NCBI RefSeq assembly: GCF_014698015.1
Contig: NZ_JACXBS010000006.1
Span: 215,149-279,148 of the forward strand
DNA length: 64,000 nt
Source of the DNA: Kocuria sp. cx-455
GTDB lineage: Bacteria; Actinomycetota; Actinomycetes; Actinomycetales; Micrococcaceae
Reading direction: 5' to 3'
The notes below the pieces were generated by a model. It ran no database searches. It had not been told where the DNA came from and worked only from the letters and a program-made list of their open reading frames with translations. The translations under genes were made by a program, and so were the position numbers. Below, piece after piece: positions 18,217 to 27,606 of the stretch; within the stretch, counting starts at the first letter, position 1, and each line of letters opens with the position of its first letter.

Positions 18217-19668
18217 TCAGCCCTTCTTGAGGGTGATCTGCCAGCTGGCCTCGCCCTTTTCGACGTAGTCGGTGACCTCGTGGCCGTCGGTGGCGGCCCA
18301 GTGCGGGATGGCCTCGGTGGCCTGGGTGCAATCGAAGTCAATGACCAGGTGGTCGCCGGACTGCAGGGTCTTCATGACGTCCTTCGCCTCGATCAGCGGG
18401 AACGGGCACACCGCGCCCAGCGAGTCGAGGGCGTAGTAGCCCTCACCCAGGTCCTTGAGCTTCTTGGACGGCGCCAGGGTCGGGTCCTTGACCATCACCG
18501 CGGACGGTGCCGCGGCGAAACCGGAGAACGCGTTGGTGCTCTGCGGGCTCTTGGACGGGGTCGCGTCAATGGAGTTGCCGGACGGGTTCTCGTTGGAGAG
18601 ATTGTGGTCCAGGCTCTCGGACGTGGAGTAGGTCTCGGTGTCCTGAGCCCGGGCGGCGGGCTGCGCAGCGGAGGGCTTGAGCCACAGCTTGGTGCCCGCA
18701 CCAACGCCCAGGGCGATGAACAGCAGCGCGATCCAACCCTGGAAGCTGAACAGGCTGGTCTCGACCATGCCGTTACCCACGGTGCACCCACCGGCCAGCG
18801 CCGCGCCAACACCCATCAGGACACCGCCGGCGACGGCGCGCACGGTGGTCTTGGCGTCGGCCACACGAATGCGGAATTCGCCGGTGGCCTTGGCCGCGAT
18901 GAAGGAACCGACCAGCAGACCCAGCACCAGCAGGGTGCCCCAGTTCATGAACTTGGAATCGCCGGTGGTGATGAAGTCCAGGGTGTGGGCGGACGGGGTG
19001 GTGATACCCAGGCCGCTGTTGCGACCGGTGGCTGCGGACAGCGGCCAGGCAATGACGCCCAGCAGGCCGATCATCCATGCGGCGTTGTAGACGTGCAGCG
19101 GGCGCTTCCAGGCCGGGCGATTGTTGAGGCGCGCGGGCTTGGGGCTGCTGGCTTCGCGGATCATGAAGCGGCGGACCATGATCCCGGTGAACACGGCCAG
19201 TGCGATCGCGAAGATCCACGGCGAGATCCCGAGTGCCGCGGGCACGGTGGTCAAACCGGTGTCCCAGCTGGTCATCCAGGAATTGAAACCATCGAGCATG
19301 CCGCCCTTCATGGCGGACGCGGACAGTGCATACATGGCCAGCGCCACCCACGAACCGACCAGGCCTTCGCCCGAGCGGTACCAGGTACCGGAGGCGCAAC
19401 CGCCGGCCAGGATGATGCCGATGCCGAACATGAAACCACCGATGATCACGGCCGCCGGGGCGAACGTGCTGTACTCGGGGGCAATCACGCCCAGACTCGT
19501 GAGAGCCGCAAGCCCAATGGCGTGGACGGAAATCACGATGAGCAGTGCCGCGAACGTGCGCCACGACTTCTGCAGAAAGATGTCCCGCAGCATGCCGGTG
19601 ACACAGAAGCGACCGCGCTGCATCACGATGCCCAGCACGGCGCCGACGACCAGACCGGTAAGAATCAT
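18217..19668 (-). CDS. YeeE/YedE (TsuA) thiosulfate transporter fused to TusA
   Basis: A 483-residue fusion. Residues 1 to about 340 form a YeeE/TsuA membrane domain with the conserved Cys sites RGRFCVTG, LAGGCASGTWYR and LAGGCTVGNG. A Ser/Thr/Pro-rich linker of ~70 residues leads to a C-terminal TusA/SirA domain of ~75 residues with the active Cys in LGAVCPFPLIEAKDVM. TsuA imports thiosulfate and its partner TsuB (a TusA-like protein) accepts the sulfur; here both sit in one chain. Start ATG at 19668, chosen because the membrane domain begins there and AGG lies upstream. A strong terminator follows. Confidence 0.9.
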   Translation of the reverse strand: MILTGLVVGAVLGIVMQRGRFCVTGMLRDIFLQKSWRTFAALLIVISVHAIGLAALTSLGVIAPEYSTFAPAAVIIGGFMFGIGIILAGGCASGTWYRSGEGLVGSWVALAMYALSASAMKGGMLDGFNSWMTSWDTGLTTVPAALGISPWIFAIALAVFTGIMVRRFMIREASSPKPARLNNRPAWKRPLHVYNAAWMIGLLGVIAWPLSAATGRNSGLGITTPSAHTLDFITTGDSKFMNWGTLLVLGLLVGSFIAAKATGEFRIRVADAKTTVRAVAGGVLMGVGAALAGGCTVGNGMVETSLFSFQGWIALLFIALGVGAGTKLWLKPSAAQPAARAQDTETYSTSESLDHNLSNENPSGNSIDATPSKSPQSTNAFSGFAAAPSAVMVKDPTLAPSKKLKDLGEGYYALDSLGAVCPFPLIEAKDVMKTLQSGDHLVIDFDCTQATEAIPHWAATDGHEVTDYVEKGEASWQITLKKG

Positions 19669-19824
19669 GTGGTGAACCTGATTTTCAGTAGTTGAGGAAG
19701 GTGGGAACGCGCAGTCGCGTTCAATGAACCGCACTCCAGTAAACAGGGGCGTTGCGGCAGGGGCGAGAGGTTTGTAACAAACTGTCACATTCAGTTTTTC
19801 CCCACGGCCCGGGGGTAATGGGGG

Positions 19825-20655
19825 TCACGCAGGAATGTCGCTCGTGTCGAACTTGAAGTACCGGGACAGGACCCGTGCGATGCCCTCGTCGTTGTTGGAG
19901 GTGGTCACCAGGTCGGCCGCCGCCTTGGCCTCGGGGATGCCGTTGCCCATGGCAACGCCCAGGCCTGCGGTGCGCAGCATCCCGATGTCGTTGCCGTTGT
20001 CGCCGAACGCCATGACGCGGGACAACGGGATGCCCTGGGCCCGGCCGTAGTCGGTGATGGCGGAGCCCTTGTCGATCCCGGCGGCGGTGGCTTCCAAGTA
20101 CAGCGGCGAGGAGTAAGCGAGCTCGACCTGGTCGCCGTAGTCGCGGGTGAGCTCGTCCAGCAGCGGATCGGTCACGTCCCGCTCGCCCACGAAGAGCACT
20201 TTGGTGGGTTGCACGTCCACCTCCGACAGGTCAGCCACGTCGCGAATGGTCAGGTCATTGCCCGCGGCCTCGTGCTGCGCGTGGGTGTCGGACGAGTCCT
20301 CGACCAGCAGCTGATCGTCATGCGGAATCATGACCATGACGTGGTGCTTCTTGGCCGTGGCGATCAGCGCTCGGGTGACGTCCAGCGGCATGGGGTGACG
20401 TGCGATTTCGCGGTCCGTGGCCTGATCCACCACGATCGATCCGTTCATTCCCGCGAGCACCAGGTCCTGACCCAGGGTCAGTTCACTCGCCAGCTTCTTC
20501 AACCCGGGAATGGGGCGCCCTGACGCCAGCATGATGCGCGTTCCGGCCGCGCGCATGGCCTCGAAGGCGCGCCGAGTTCCCGGTTGAAGGTCCTTGGCGC
20601 TGTTCAGCAGGGTGCCGTCCATGTCGAAGGCTACAAGCTGGTAATCGGGGGACAT
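19825..20655 (-). CDS. HAD-superfamily hydrolase, Cof type
   Basis: A 276-residue Cof/IIB phosphatase. Motif I is VAFDMDGTLL with both Asp residues, motif II LASGR, and motif IV MAFGDNGNDIGML. The large cap between motifs II and III is characteristic of Cof-type sugar- or cofactor-phosphate phosphatases. Start ATG at 20655 with AGGAG five bases upstream. Confidence 0.9.
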   Translation of the reverse strand: MSPDYQLVAFDMDGTLLNSAKDLQPGTRRAFEAMRAAGTRIMLASGRPIPGLKKLASELTLGQDLVLAGMNGSIVVDQATDREIARHPMPLDVTRALIATAKKHHVMVMIPHDDQLLVEDSSDTHAQHEAAGNDLTIRDVADLSEVDVQPTKVLFVGERDVTDPLLDELTRDYGDQVELAYSSPLYLEATAAGIDKGSAITDYGRAQGIPLSRVMAFGDNGNDIGMLRTAGLGVAMGNGIPEAKAAADLVTTSNNDEGIARVLSRYFKFDTSDIPA

Positions 20656-20727
20656 TCTTCTCCTGTTGCATTGAGGTCGGCCCGTTCGCACCGGGCGGTC
20701 TCAACCCTAGTCAGCTCGACCTCGCAC

Positions 20728-21675
20728 TCAGAACGTCAGGACCAGCCGCCCACGCACGCCGCCCTCCTGCAAGCGCCGGTGAGCCTCCGTCGCCTGGGAG
20801 GCGGGCAACGTATCGGCCACCTCCAGGGTCACGACGCCGCTCTCCACCAATTCGCGCAGCGCGTCCAGTTTCTCGCCGTGGTGGTATTCGTCGCCCACCC
20901 AAACGCGGTGGAAGGTCAGGTCACTGTCCTCTGGGCCTTGCCAGAAGCGCACCGTGGCGAATCCTCCCCCTGAGCGAACTGCCGGTATGGCAATCTCATT
21001 CATCACGGCGGCATCAACCAGTCCATCCACACCGTCCGGGTAGATGTCGCGTACCTTGTCCGCGAAGTCATCGCCTCGCTCCACCACGTGATCGGCGCCG
21101 AAGGCGACCACGCGCTCACGGTCCTTTGCGGCGGCGTCGGCGATCACCGTGAGGCCCTGGAGCTTGGCCAGTTGCACCACGTAACCGCCCAGGGTCCCCG
21201 CCGCGCCGGTGACGGCCAGCACCTGACCGGGTTCGAGAGCCGATTTCTCCAGCGCCTGCGTGGCGGTGAGCCCGTTCATGGGTAGCGTGCTGGCTTCCTC
21301 CAAGGAGCGACCTTCGGGGATCCGGGCCAGGGAGTCCGCGTCCGCGACAAGGTACTGCGCGTACGCACCACCGTGACCCCGCAATGGGATTGCAATCGCC
21401 ATGACCCGATCACCGACGGACCACCGGGAGGTGTCCAGATCTGCGGTGGGCTCGCCGACCTCGTCAATTATGCCCGCCGCATCCATTCCCGGTACGTGCG
21501 GGGCGGGCAGCTGGGCGGGAGCGCCGTTACCCTGACGCGTCTCCGTGTCCGTGGGATTGACCGCCGCGGCCTTCACCGCGATCCGAACTTCTCCGGGCCC
21601 GGCATGAGGCTCCGGAACATCGTGGACATCGAGAGCCTCGGGCCCTCCGAATTCTGTAAATCCAATGACTCGCAT
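20728..21675 (-). CDS. NADPH:quinone reductase-like MDR oxidoreductase
   Basis: A 315-residue zinc-free MDR enzyme. The N-terminus MRVIGFTEFGGPEALDVHDVPEP and AAAVNPTDTETRQG are typical of quinone oxidoreductases; the nucleotide-binding motif is VTGAAGTLGGYVVQLAK. Substrate unknown. The ribosome site is weak, so the start at 21675 is taken from the conserved N-terminus. Confidence 0.88.
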   Translation of the reverse strand: MRVIGFTEFGGPEALDVHDVPEPHAGPGEVRIAVKAAAVNPTDTETRQGNGAPAQLPAPHVPGMDAAGIIDEVGEPTADLDTSRWSVGDRVMAIAIPLRGHGGAYAQYLVADADSLARIPEGRSLEEASTLPMNGLTATQALEKSALEPGQVLAVTGAAGTLGGYVVQLAKLQGLTVIADAAAKDRERVVAFGADHVVERGDDFADKVRDIYPDGVDGLVDAAVMNEIAIPAVRSGGGFATVRFWQGPEDSDLTFHRVWVGDEYHHGEKLDALRELVESGVVTLEVADTLPASQATEAHRRLQEGGVRGRLVLTF

Positions 21676-21748
21676 GCTTACGTTAACGACTCAGATCGGC
21701 AGGAATTCCTGCGGGGCGCCGCGTGTGTTTCGGGACTACGCTCAAGTC

Positions 21749-22189
21749 ATGGGTATCCAACGGATGGACAACGTGGCCATCGTGGTCAAGGACCTGGACG
21801 CCGCCGTCGACTTCTTCACCGAGCTGGGCATGGAGCTGGAGGGGCGCACGCCCATTGAGGGGCTCTTTGCGGATCAGACCGTGGGCATCGCCGGGCTCCG
21901 CAGCGAGATCGCCATGATGCGCACTCCGGACGGGCACGGTCGGGTGGAGCTGACCACCTACCACTCCCCCGACGTGATCACGCCGGACCCGCTCGCGCCG
22001 GCGCCAAACACCGTGGGCGTGCATCGCATCATGTTCGCGGTGGACGACATCGACGACACCGTCGCCCGCCTACGCACCCACGGCGCCGAACTTCTGGGCG
22101 AGGTCGGCAACTATGAAAACGTCTACCGCCTCTGCTACCTCCGCGGCCCGGAAGGCATCATTGTGGCGCTGGCGGAGCAGATCGGCTGA
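21749..22189 (+). CDS. VOC family protein (glyoxalase/dioxygenase-like)
   Basis: A 146-residue vicinal-oxygen-chelate protein with two beta-alpha-beta-beta-beta units: MDNVAIVVKDLDAAVDFFTELGM and VGVHRIMFAVDDIDDTVARL. The C-terminal RGPEGIIVALAEQ provides the usual Glu region. These are metal enzymes such as glyoxalases or resistance lyases; the substrate is unknown. Start ATG at 21749; no clear ribosome site. Confidence 0.85.
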   Translation: MGIQRMDNVAIVVKDLDAAVDFFTELGMELEGRTPIEGLFADQTVGIAGLRSEIAMMRTPDGHGRVELTTYHSPDVITPDPLAPAPNTVGVHRIMFAVDDIDDTVARLRTHGAELLGEVGNYENVYRLCYLRGPEGIIVALAEQIG

Positions 22190-22198
22190 CTTTCACTG

Positions 22199-22298
22199 AC
22201 ATTCCACTCCGTCAAAGTGCACTTCAGCGGCCTGCTGAAGCAGTTTTAGGGACTGGAATGTTCAGGGGCGCAAGTTCATGCCAGGTCTGTACCCGTTT
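22199..22298. repeat. 100-bp hairpin repeat, copy 1
   Basis: Aligned to copy 2 at 25351-25450 without gaps; I count 88 identical positions of 100. The first 63 bases form a large hairpin with outer arms ACATTCCACTCC and GGACTGGAATGT and an inner stem CTTCAGC/GCTGAAG. The last ~25 bases are the 3' end of the ABC-F gene on the minus strand, including its stop codon. Confidence 0.85.
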
Positions 22299-23943
22299 TC
22301 AGACGCATCACCGGCCAGGCCTCGAGATCGTGCAGCATCTGCCGATCATGAGTGGCCACCACAACGGCGGAGCGGGTGGTCTTAAGCGCCTCGGTCATCT
22401 CATCAACCAGCGCCGCGGACAAGTGGTTGGTGGGTTCGTCCAGCAGCAAGAGATCGGGCCGTTTCGCCAAGCACAGGGCCAGGTGCAGCCGCCGCCGCTG
22501 GCCCTGCGACATGCGACCCACCGGGGTGCCCAACGTTCTTGACTCGAGCAACCCGGTATTTGCGAGCGACACCGATGCCGGCCCGCCAGGCTGCTCACGC
22601 TCGAGCGCGGTGACATGTCGCTCGTACACCTCGGATACCGTGTGCTCCGGGGACCACTGAGGCGTTTCCTGAGACAACCAAACCACCCTTGTTCCCGGAT
22701 AGTGATTCACCCACCCCGTGGTCGGGTCAATCCGACCGGCCAGAATGCCCAGCAGCGTGGACTTGCCGGCACCATTGGGGCCAGTGATGAGGAGCCGGTC
22801 ACCACCTTCAAGGGTCAGATCTACCGGCGTGCGCAACCGGTGCGCCACGGTGACATTGACAATCGTCAGCAATGGTTGGCCCTTACGAGTACTGGAATCC
22901 GGCCAACGCAGGTGCGCAGGAGGGTTCGGAACCGAGATGATGTGCCGCTCCAATTCCTCCTGACGCCTATTGAATGCCTGCACCGTACCGGCCGCTCTGG
23001 TGGCCCGCTGGTGTTTGCCGTGCCCCTTCTCGGGGCGCCATCCGGACTTCAGGCGCCCGCGGGCTTCGTCTGCCGCCTGTGACAGTCGAGTTCTTTCCGC
23101 CTGCTGATCCGCATGATCTTGCTCCCAGCGGGCGCGTTCCCTGTTACGGCCTTCCATCCAGGCCCCGTAACCGCCCGCATACAGCCGCGGGCGGCCGTCC
23201 TCACTCGGATCGAGATCCAAGAAACTGGTGGCCACATCGCGCAATAGCGCACGGTCGTGGCTCACCAGGGCGACGCCACCGCGGTGCCCCTTCAATCGCT
23301 CCGTCAGGAACGTGAGACCAGCGGCATCGAGATGGTTGGTGGGCTCATCCAGGAGCATGAGGTCCGGATTAGTTCCCAGCACGCACGCCAACCGCACCCG
23401 GTAGCGCTGCCCCACGGACAACGTGGATAACAACCGCGAGCGGTCCGCGCACGCGTCGAGGCCGGCCAGAGCGACGTCGACCCTGCGGTCCGCGTCCCAT
23501 GCGTCCAAGGTGGTGGCGAACTCGAGGGCGTGGGCGTACGCGTCGGCGGCGCCGTCGTGACCTGCGGCCATGGCGTGGGTGGCCTGATCAAGCCGCTCCA
23601 GGGCCGCGAGGGAATCCGCAATGGCGTTCTGAATCAGCGACCCGACGGTTTCATCGGATCGTGATTCGAGCTCCTGCTCCACAAACGCTACCGTTCCCTC
23701 GCGCGTGACCGTACCCGCGTCCGGTTCGGCCATTCCCGCCAAGATACGGAGGAGTGTGGATTTCCCACGGCCGTTCTCACCGACAATTGCCAACCGCGAT
23801 TCGGCACTAACGATGACGCTCGCGTCCTTCAGGACCCGCCGATCACCCAGCATGACTTCTAGATTGTCGGCGCGAATGTGCGCCGCGGAACCCGCTGGCA
23901 GCGCTGTGGGTTGAGGGGTTTCGATGCGATAAGGATTTTGCAC
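22276..23943 (-). CDS. ABC-F family ATPase (ribosome-acting, antibiotic-resistance-like)
   Basis: A 555-residue soluble protein with two ABC domains and no membrane region. Domain 1 has Walker [13 protein letters not shown], signature [13 protein letters not shown] and Walker [14 protein letters not shown]; domain 2 has [24 protein letters not shown] and [13 protein letters not shown] long charged linker between them (roughly residues 255-345) is the P-site tRNA interaction motif of ABC-F proteins. These either tune translation or protect ribosomes from antibiotics. The last residues (TGTDLA) and stop are encoded inside a repeat that also ends the SDR gene at 25.4 kb. Confidence 0.92.
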   Translation of the reverse strand: MQNPYRIETPQPTALPAGSAAHIRADNLEVMLGDRRVLKDASVIVSAESRLAIVGENGRGKSTLLRILAGMAEPDAGTVTREGTVAFVEQELESRSDETVGSLIQNAIADSLAALERLDQATHAMAAGHDGAADAYAHALEFATTLDAWDADRRVDVALAGLDACADRSRLLSTLSVGQRYRVRLACVLGTNPDLMLLDEPTNHLDAAGLTFLTERLKGHRGGVALVSHDRALLRDVATSFLDLDPSEDGRPRLYAGGYGAWMEGRNRERARWEQDHADQQAERTRLSQAADEARGRLKSGWRPEKGHGKHQRATRAAGTVQAFNRRQEELERHIISVPNPPAHLRWPDSSTRKGQPLLTIVNVTVAHRLRTPVDLTLEGGDRLLITGPNGAGKSTLLGILAGRIDPTTGWVNHYPGTRVVWLSQETPQWSPEHTVSEVYERHVTALEREQPGGPASVSLANTGLLESRTLGTPVGRMSQGQRRRLHLALCLAKRPDLLLLDEPTNHLSAALVDEMTEALKTTRSAVVVATHDRQMLHDLEAWPVMRLKTGTDLA

Positions 23944-24206
23944 TGTACTCTCTTCGACTCGTCATGGAGCCGGGCAGCACAAACGAACCGCCCGGCAGAT
24001 GCCAGGACGGCGAGCAGAGTGAAAAAGAGATCTAAGAGGACTCCGCCGCCGTCAGCGGCGAGTCCACAACTTGATCGAAGCTATGCCTTGCATGCGAGAC
24101 ACGGTACGCCCTGGGTCGAGTTTGCTCAACCGTCGCGCGGGCGAATGCCATGGGGCCGCATGCGCCCGGCGGCGCAGGGTTTAATATGACCCCTCGGAGG
24201 CTATGC

Positions 24207-25157
24207 ATGACTGACCTACATTTCCGCGAATGGAAAACTCCCGCCGGATTCGCAACATCGGCCGTGATTCCGGAGAAGCTGAGCTGCGGGATATACGAAC
24301 TCTCGTTCACCAACGGGGAGCTCTACGTTGGACGGACGATCAATTTCCCAGCCAGATTCTCGACCCACCGACGACGGTGGGATGACATTGAAGCGGTTAG
24401 ATTTGCGGAGGCGATTCCCGAGGAGCTGGACGACAAGGAACGAGCTACAAGCCAATCGCGGGTCAAACAGAAGAAACAACTTCGCAACAAGACCTTGTTG
24501 TCGCAGCCAGTAGGACCCTCACCGCTGGACCTCATCGTTGATCCCCAGGCACAAACTGAATGGTTGCAGCACGATGCAGATTCAGAACCGCCCGGTGTGG
24601 ATCCTGAACGCGTCACCCTTGCCCAGCGGCGCGTCAAATCCAGGATCAAATTCGACCAACTCCGAGACCACGCGGAATTCCCAGCGTTGATGGAATCCGT
24701 AAGCGCCTACGTTTCACAAGTCATTGTGTGGCCACAAGAAACAGAAGGCCGCCAATGGACATTAACGGCGCTTCCCAGCACCGCGCGGCACAAAGTGAAC
24801 CGGCGCCTGGCTGCGCTGAGTATTCATAACGTTGAGGTTCTGGTGTTCGGCGAGATGTTCTGGGAGGACACTAGCGCTTGGGAAACTTATACCTTCATGA
24901 ACACCGCGATCATGTCTGAAGTTCCGCAGGAAATCCAAGATCTCACCGAACTGACCGCAGGCTACCGGTCCACAGGAACTGTGCACCGAGTATCCACAGC
25001 CGGCCTACACGCAATTCCGCCCCTGCTCGAAATACCGGAAGTCCTACGGGCAGCGCGTCAACTGGCCATGGGCCAGCTCCGGAAAGGATCATCGGTTCTA
25101 GCGCGGCACCACAACGACTCTTTCGCTGATGAAGTCTTCGCTGCTATGGACCTCTAA
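24207..25157 (+). CDS. GIY-YIG domain protein of unknown function
   Basis: A 316-residue protein. Residues 28-54 carry a GIY-YIG nuclease motif: GIY at 28-30, LYVGRT at 39-44, then Arg50 and His54 in NFPARFSTH. A Gln/Lys-rich segment (about 80-105) follows. The remaining ~200 residues contain no domain I recognise but look folded, ending in an amphipathic helix. Start ATG at 24207 with CGGAGG six bases upstream. Codon use is less GC-biased than in nearby metabolic genes, suggesting transfer. It stands alone, divergent from the ABC-F gene. Nuclease activity is inferred from the motif only. Confidence 0.7.
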   Translation: MTDLHFREWKTPAGFATSAVIPEKLSCGIYELSFTNGELYVGRTINFPARFSTHRRRWDDIEAVRFAEAIPEELDDKERATSQSRVKQKKQLRNKTLLSQPVGPSPLDLIVDPQAQTEWLQHDADSEPPGVDPERVTLAQRRVKSRIKFDQLRDHAEFPALMESVSAYVSQVIVWPQETEGRQWTLTALPSTARHKVNRRLAALSIHNVEVLVFGEMFWEDTSAWETYTFMNTAIMSEVPQEIQDLTELTAGYRSTGTVHRVSTAGLHAIPPLLEIPEVLRAARQLAMGQLRKGSSVLARHHNDSFADEVFAAMDL

Positions 25158-25350
25158 CAGTCGCGGGGAAGGTACTGCAATAGTTGCACCTGGATGTAAC
25201 TTTCGCAGTACCGCGAAACTCTCTGGCTAAATGGGCAAGAAGCGCTAAGAATGCAGTCACTCTGGGGCCAGTTTGTGCGGCCTCTGATGGCTTGAGAGCG
25301 ACTGAGATCTTGCCGGTGGCTTGAAACCGCCTGAGATCTCATGGCCGCCG

Positions 25351-25450
25351 ACATTCCAGTCCGTAAAAATGCATTCCAGCGGCATGCTGAGGCACTTTCC
25401 GGGACTGAAATGTTCAGGGGCGCAAGTTCATGCCAGGTCCGTACCCGTTT
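25351..25450. repeat. 100-bp hairpin repeat, copy 2
   Basis: Second copy of the element at 22199. Outer arms ACATTCCAGTCC and GGACTGAAATGT pair at 11 of 12 positions. The closing part supplies the last residues and stop of the SDR gene on the minus strand, as copy 1 does for the ABC-F gene. The 270 bp between the GIY-YIG gene and the SDR gene contains nothing else recognisable. Confidence 0.85.
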
Positions 25451-26762
25451 CTCTCACACCCAGCGCCCACACCGCGTCGGCGCCCAGGGTAGAGCGCCCG
25501 CGCCGCGAAACTTCCTGGGCCTCCGGCTTACCCCTCCACTTCATGAACCCGTCCGGGCCGATGTAGCTCAGCGGCGGATGGTCTCCGACCGCGGCCTCGG
25601 CTAGGGGTAGAGCACCATCCGCGGCGGACTGAGAGAACGGGGACGTGAGTCTGACGACCATTTGATCCAGGAACTCACTCCCCGTAACGTTCTGAAGTCC
25701 CGTAGCCGCCCAACCCGGATGCGCACATGTCACCACCACCCGAGAGCCGAGCCGCTCCTGCAACGCCCGGGCCCACAGCATGTCGCACAGCTTGGACTGC
25801 GAGTAGGCGGTCAACGGGTTCCACCGACGCCTGCGGAAATGCGGATCATTCATGTCAACCCGCCCCACCTTGTACGAGTCCGACCCCGTAATCACAATGC
25901 GCTCTCGCACCCGATCGCCGATCAGGTTGGTCAGTGCGAACGGCCCCAGGAAATTGGTGCCGAGCAGCATCTCAAAACCGTCCGCGGTCTCGCGCCGCTT
26001 CGGCGAAACAGCCCCGGCGTTGTTGACGAGCACGTCGATATCAGTGGTCAACGAGTTGGCGAACCGGCGCACGGACCCGAGATCCGCAAGATCCATGCTC
26101 GGCGTTTCGATGCGACCTGCACTTCCACTAGTGGCCGTCACTAACGACGCCGCTCTCTCCCGATTCCGCGCCGGCGCCACAACCACTCCGCCAGCAGCAG
26201 CCACCCCGAGCGCCAGCTCCCTACCGATCCCACTGGTCGCTCCGGTGATGAGCCATGTGCGGCCAGATTGGTCGGGGAGGTCGAGTGCGGTCAAGGGTAA
26301 AGACGTCATCACACCACGGTATGCGCGCTCCTCCAAACGTTGACGCAAACGTTGAAGACCCTGGGCGATGAACTGTAGGTATCCGTCCCGTTCCAGTTCT
26401 TGCAAGGCCAACTCGCCCGATTCGAGTTGCTTCCACGCGTCCTCGATACGACCCATCCGCAGGTAGCCGTCCCCCGCATTCAAGTGCAGACTCGGCGCGA
26501 ATCCCTTGGCGCTGGGAACCCCGATTGGGGCGAGATCGGCGTCGGAGACATGAACGAATTCAGCGAGTGCGCGTTCATCCCATTCGACCTCTGCAGCCAC
26601 AGTGGACTGCAAGTCTGCGAGGTAGTGCGCTATCACGCACCGCGGCGCGTGCTCGGCCGACGTCGTGTCGGACCAGCACTCGCGCAGCGCCTTTTCTCCG
26701 AGTTCATGGTGACCGCTCAATGTCAGCTGGACGGCATCCAGAACAGCGCCCCAATCAGTCAT
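25428..26762 (-). CDS. SDR oxidoreductase with N-terminal helical (TPR-like) domain
   Basis: A 444-residue two-part protein. Residues 1 to about 150 look like a helical tetratricopeptide-type domain (LHLNAGDGYLRMGRIEDAWKQL is a good TPR half-repeat). From about residue 165 a short-chain dehydrogenase begins: TWLITGATSGIGREL (TGxxxGIG), NNAG in VDVLVNNAGAV, and the catalytic Ser and YxxxK in ITGSDS and AYSQSK. The C-terminus FMKWRGKPEAQE resembles WW-oxidoreductase/retinol-dehydrogenase-like SDRs. Start ATG at 26762, with a modest ribosome site. The two halves are normally separate genes, so this is probably a natural fusion. The tail ends TGTDLA from the repeat. Confidence 0.8.
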   Translation of the reverse strand: MTDWGAVLDAVQLTLSGHHELGEKALRECWSDTTSAEHAPRCVIAHYLADLQSTVAAEVEWDERALAEFVHVSDADLAPIGVPSAKGFAPSLHLNAGDGYLRMGRIEDAWKQLESGELALQELERDGYLQFIAQGLQRLRQRLEERAYRGVMTSLPLTALDLPDQSGRTWLITGATSGIGRELALGVAAAGGVVVAPARNRERAASLVTATSGSAGRIETPSMDLADLGSVRRFANSLTTDIDVLVNNAGAVSPKRRETADGFEMLLGTNFLGPFALTNLIGDRVRERIVITGSDSYKVGRVDMNDPHFRRRRWNPLTAYSQSKLCDMLWARALQERLGSRVVVTCAHPGWAATGLQNVTGSEFLDQMVVRLTSPFSQSAADGALPLAEAAVGDHPPLSYIGPDGFMKWRGKPEAQEVSRRGRSTLGADAVWALGVRETGTDLA

Positions 26763-27015
26763 TGACCCAGTATCCCCTTCACTCGCGCAACGGACCCGCA
26801 ATCTGATCGACGTTGCGGCCCTCGCGGCCGGACCAGTGCATCCTGATCGACAGTCGAGCCACTAAACCCGGTTTTCAGGGTCTTTAGGTCGATTAGAGTG
26901 CAGAGCGCTGAGCTGTCACGGTCCTACCGTCGATCGATCTCCTCCAGGTTCTTGGTACTGGTCGTCCTCGTCTCAGCCATACTCCCACCCTAGAAACCCA
27001 GGGTGAATAGCTCAG

Positions 27016-27591
27016 TCACCCCTCGACCGGAACCGACCGCACCACCCTCGCCGGAGAACCGACCACCACGGCATTGACGGGGACATCCTTGGTGACCACG
27101 GAGGCAGCGGCGACCACAGCGCCGTCGCCAATCGTGACGCCCGGCAGAACCGTGACATTCGACCCCAGCCACACGCGCTTGCCAATGACGATCGGCGCGG
27201 GGTGCATGTCCGCACGGCGGGCGGGATCCAGGTCGTGATTGAGGGTCGCGAGCAGGGCGTTGTGACCAATCAACGAATCGTCGCCAACGCTCACCCCTCC
27301 CTGATCCTGGAACTTGCAGCCGGAATTGATGAAAATCCGCTTCCCCAGGGTGATGTTCTTACCGAAGTCGCTGTAGAACGGCGGGAACAGTGCCACGGAT
27401 TCGTGCACCGGCTTACCGATCAGTTGAGCCAACAGCTCCAGTACGCGCGTGGGCTCGTGGTAGCCGCCGTTGAGCTCAGCGGTCACGCGCAGGGCATCCT
27501 GGCTGATCCGATGCATCACGGCATGCAGTGGCGAACCGCCGGTAATGGTTTCGCCAGCGCCGAGCGCGGCGAGCAGATCGTCGAGTTCCAT
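27016..27591 (-). CDS. Sugar O-acetyltransferase (hexapeptide, maltose-acetyltransferase-like)
   Basis: A 191-residue left-handed beta-helix acyltransferase. Hexapeptide turns are obvious (IFINSGCKFQDQGGVSVGD, VWLGSNVTVLPGVTIGDGAVVAAASVV). The catalytic His lies in TLNHDLDP and the N-terminal helical region matches the maltose/galactoside acetyltransferase group. It transfers acetyl from acetyl-CoA to a sugar hydroxyl. Start ATG at 27591 with AGGAG six bases upstream. Fifteen bases after the alcohol dehydrogenase stop, so likely cotranscribed. Confidence 0.9.
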   Translation of the reverse strand: MELDDLLAALGAGETITGGSPLHAVMHRISQDALRVTAELNGGYHEPTRVLELLAQLIGKPVHESVALFPPFYSDFGKNITLGKRIFINSGCKFQDQGGVSVGDDSLIGHNALLATLNHDLDPARRADMHPAPIVIGKRVWLGSNVTVLPGVTIGDGAVVAAASVVTKDVPVNAVVVGSPARVVRSVPVEG

Positions 27592-27606
27592 GTTCGTCTC
27601 CTAACG

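Noticed and set aside
18211..19695. 494-codon open frame antisense to the TsuA-TusA gene
   Set aside because: Low-complexity Gly/His/Arg/Gln-rich translation typical of GC-rich antisense; the minus-strand gene is clearly real.
26924..26980. 18-residue open frame with GGTGGGAG upstream on the minus strand
   Set aside because: Spacing of the ribosome site is too short and no conservation can be seen; a leader peptide is possible but unsupported.
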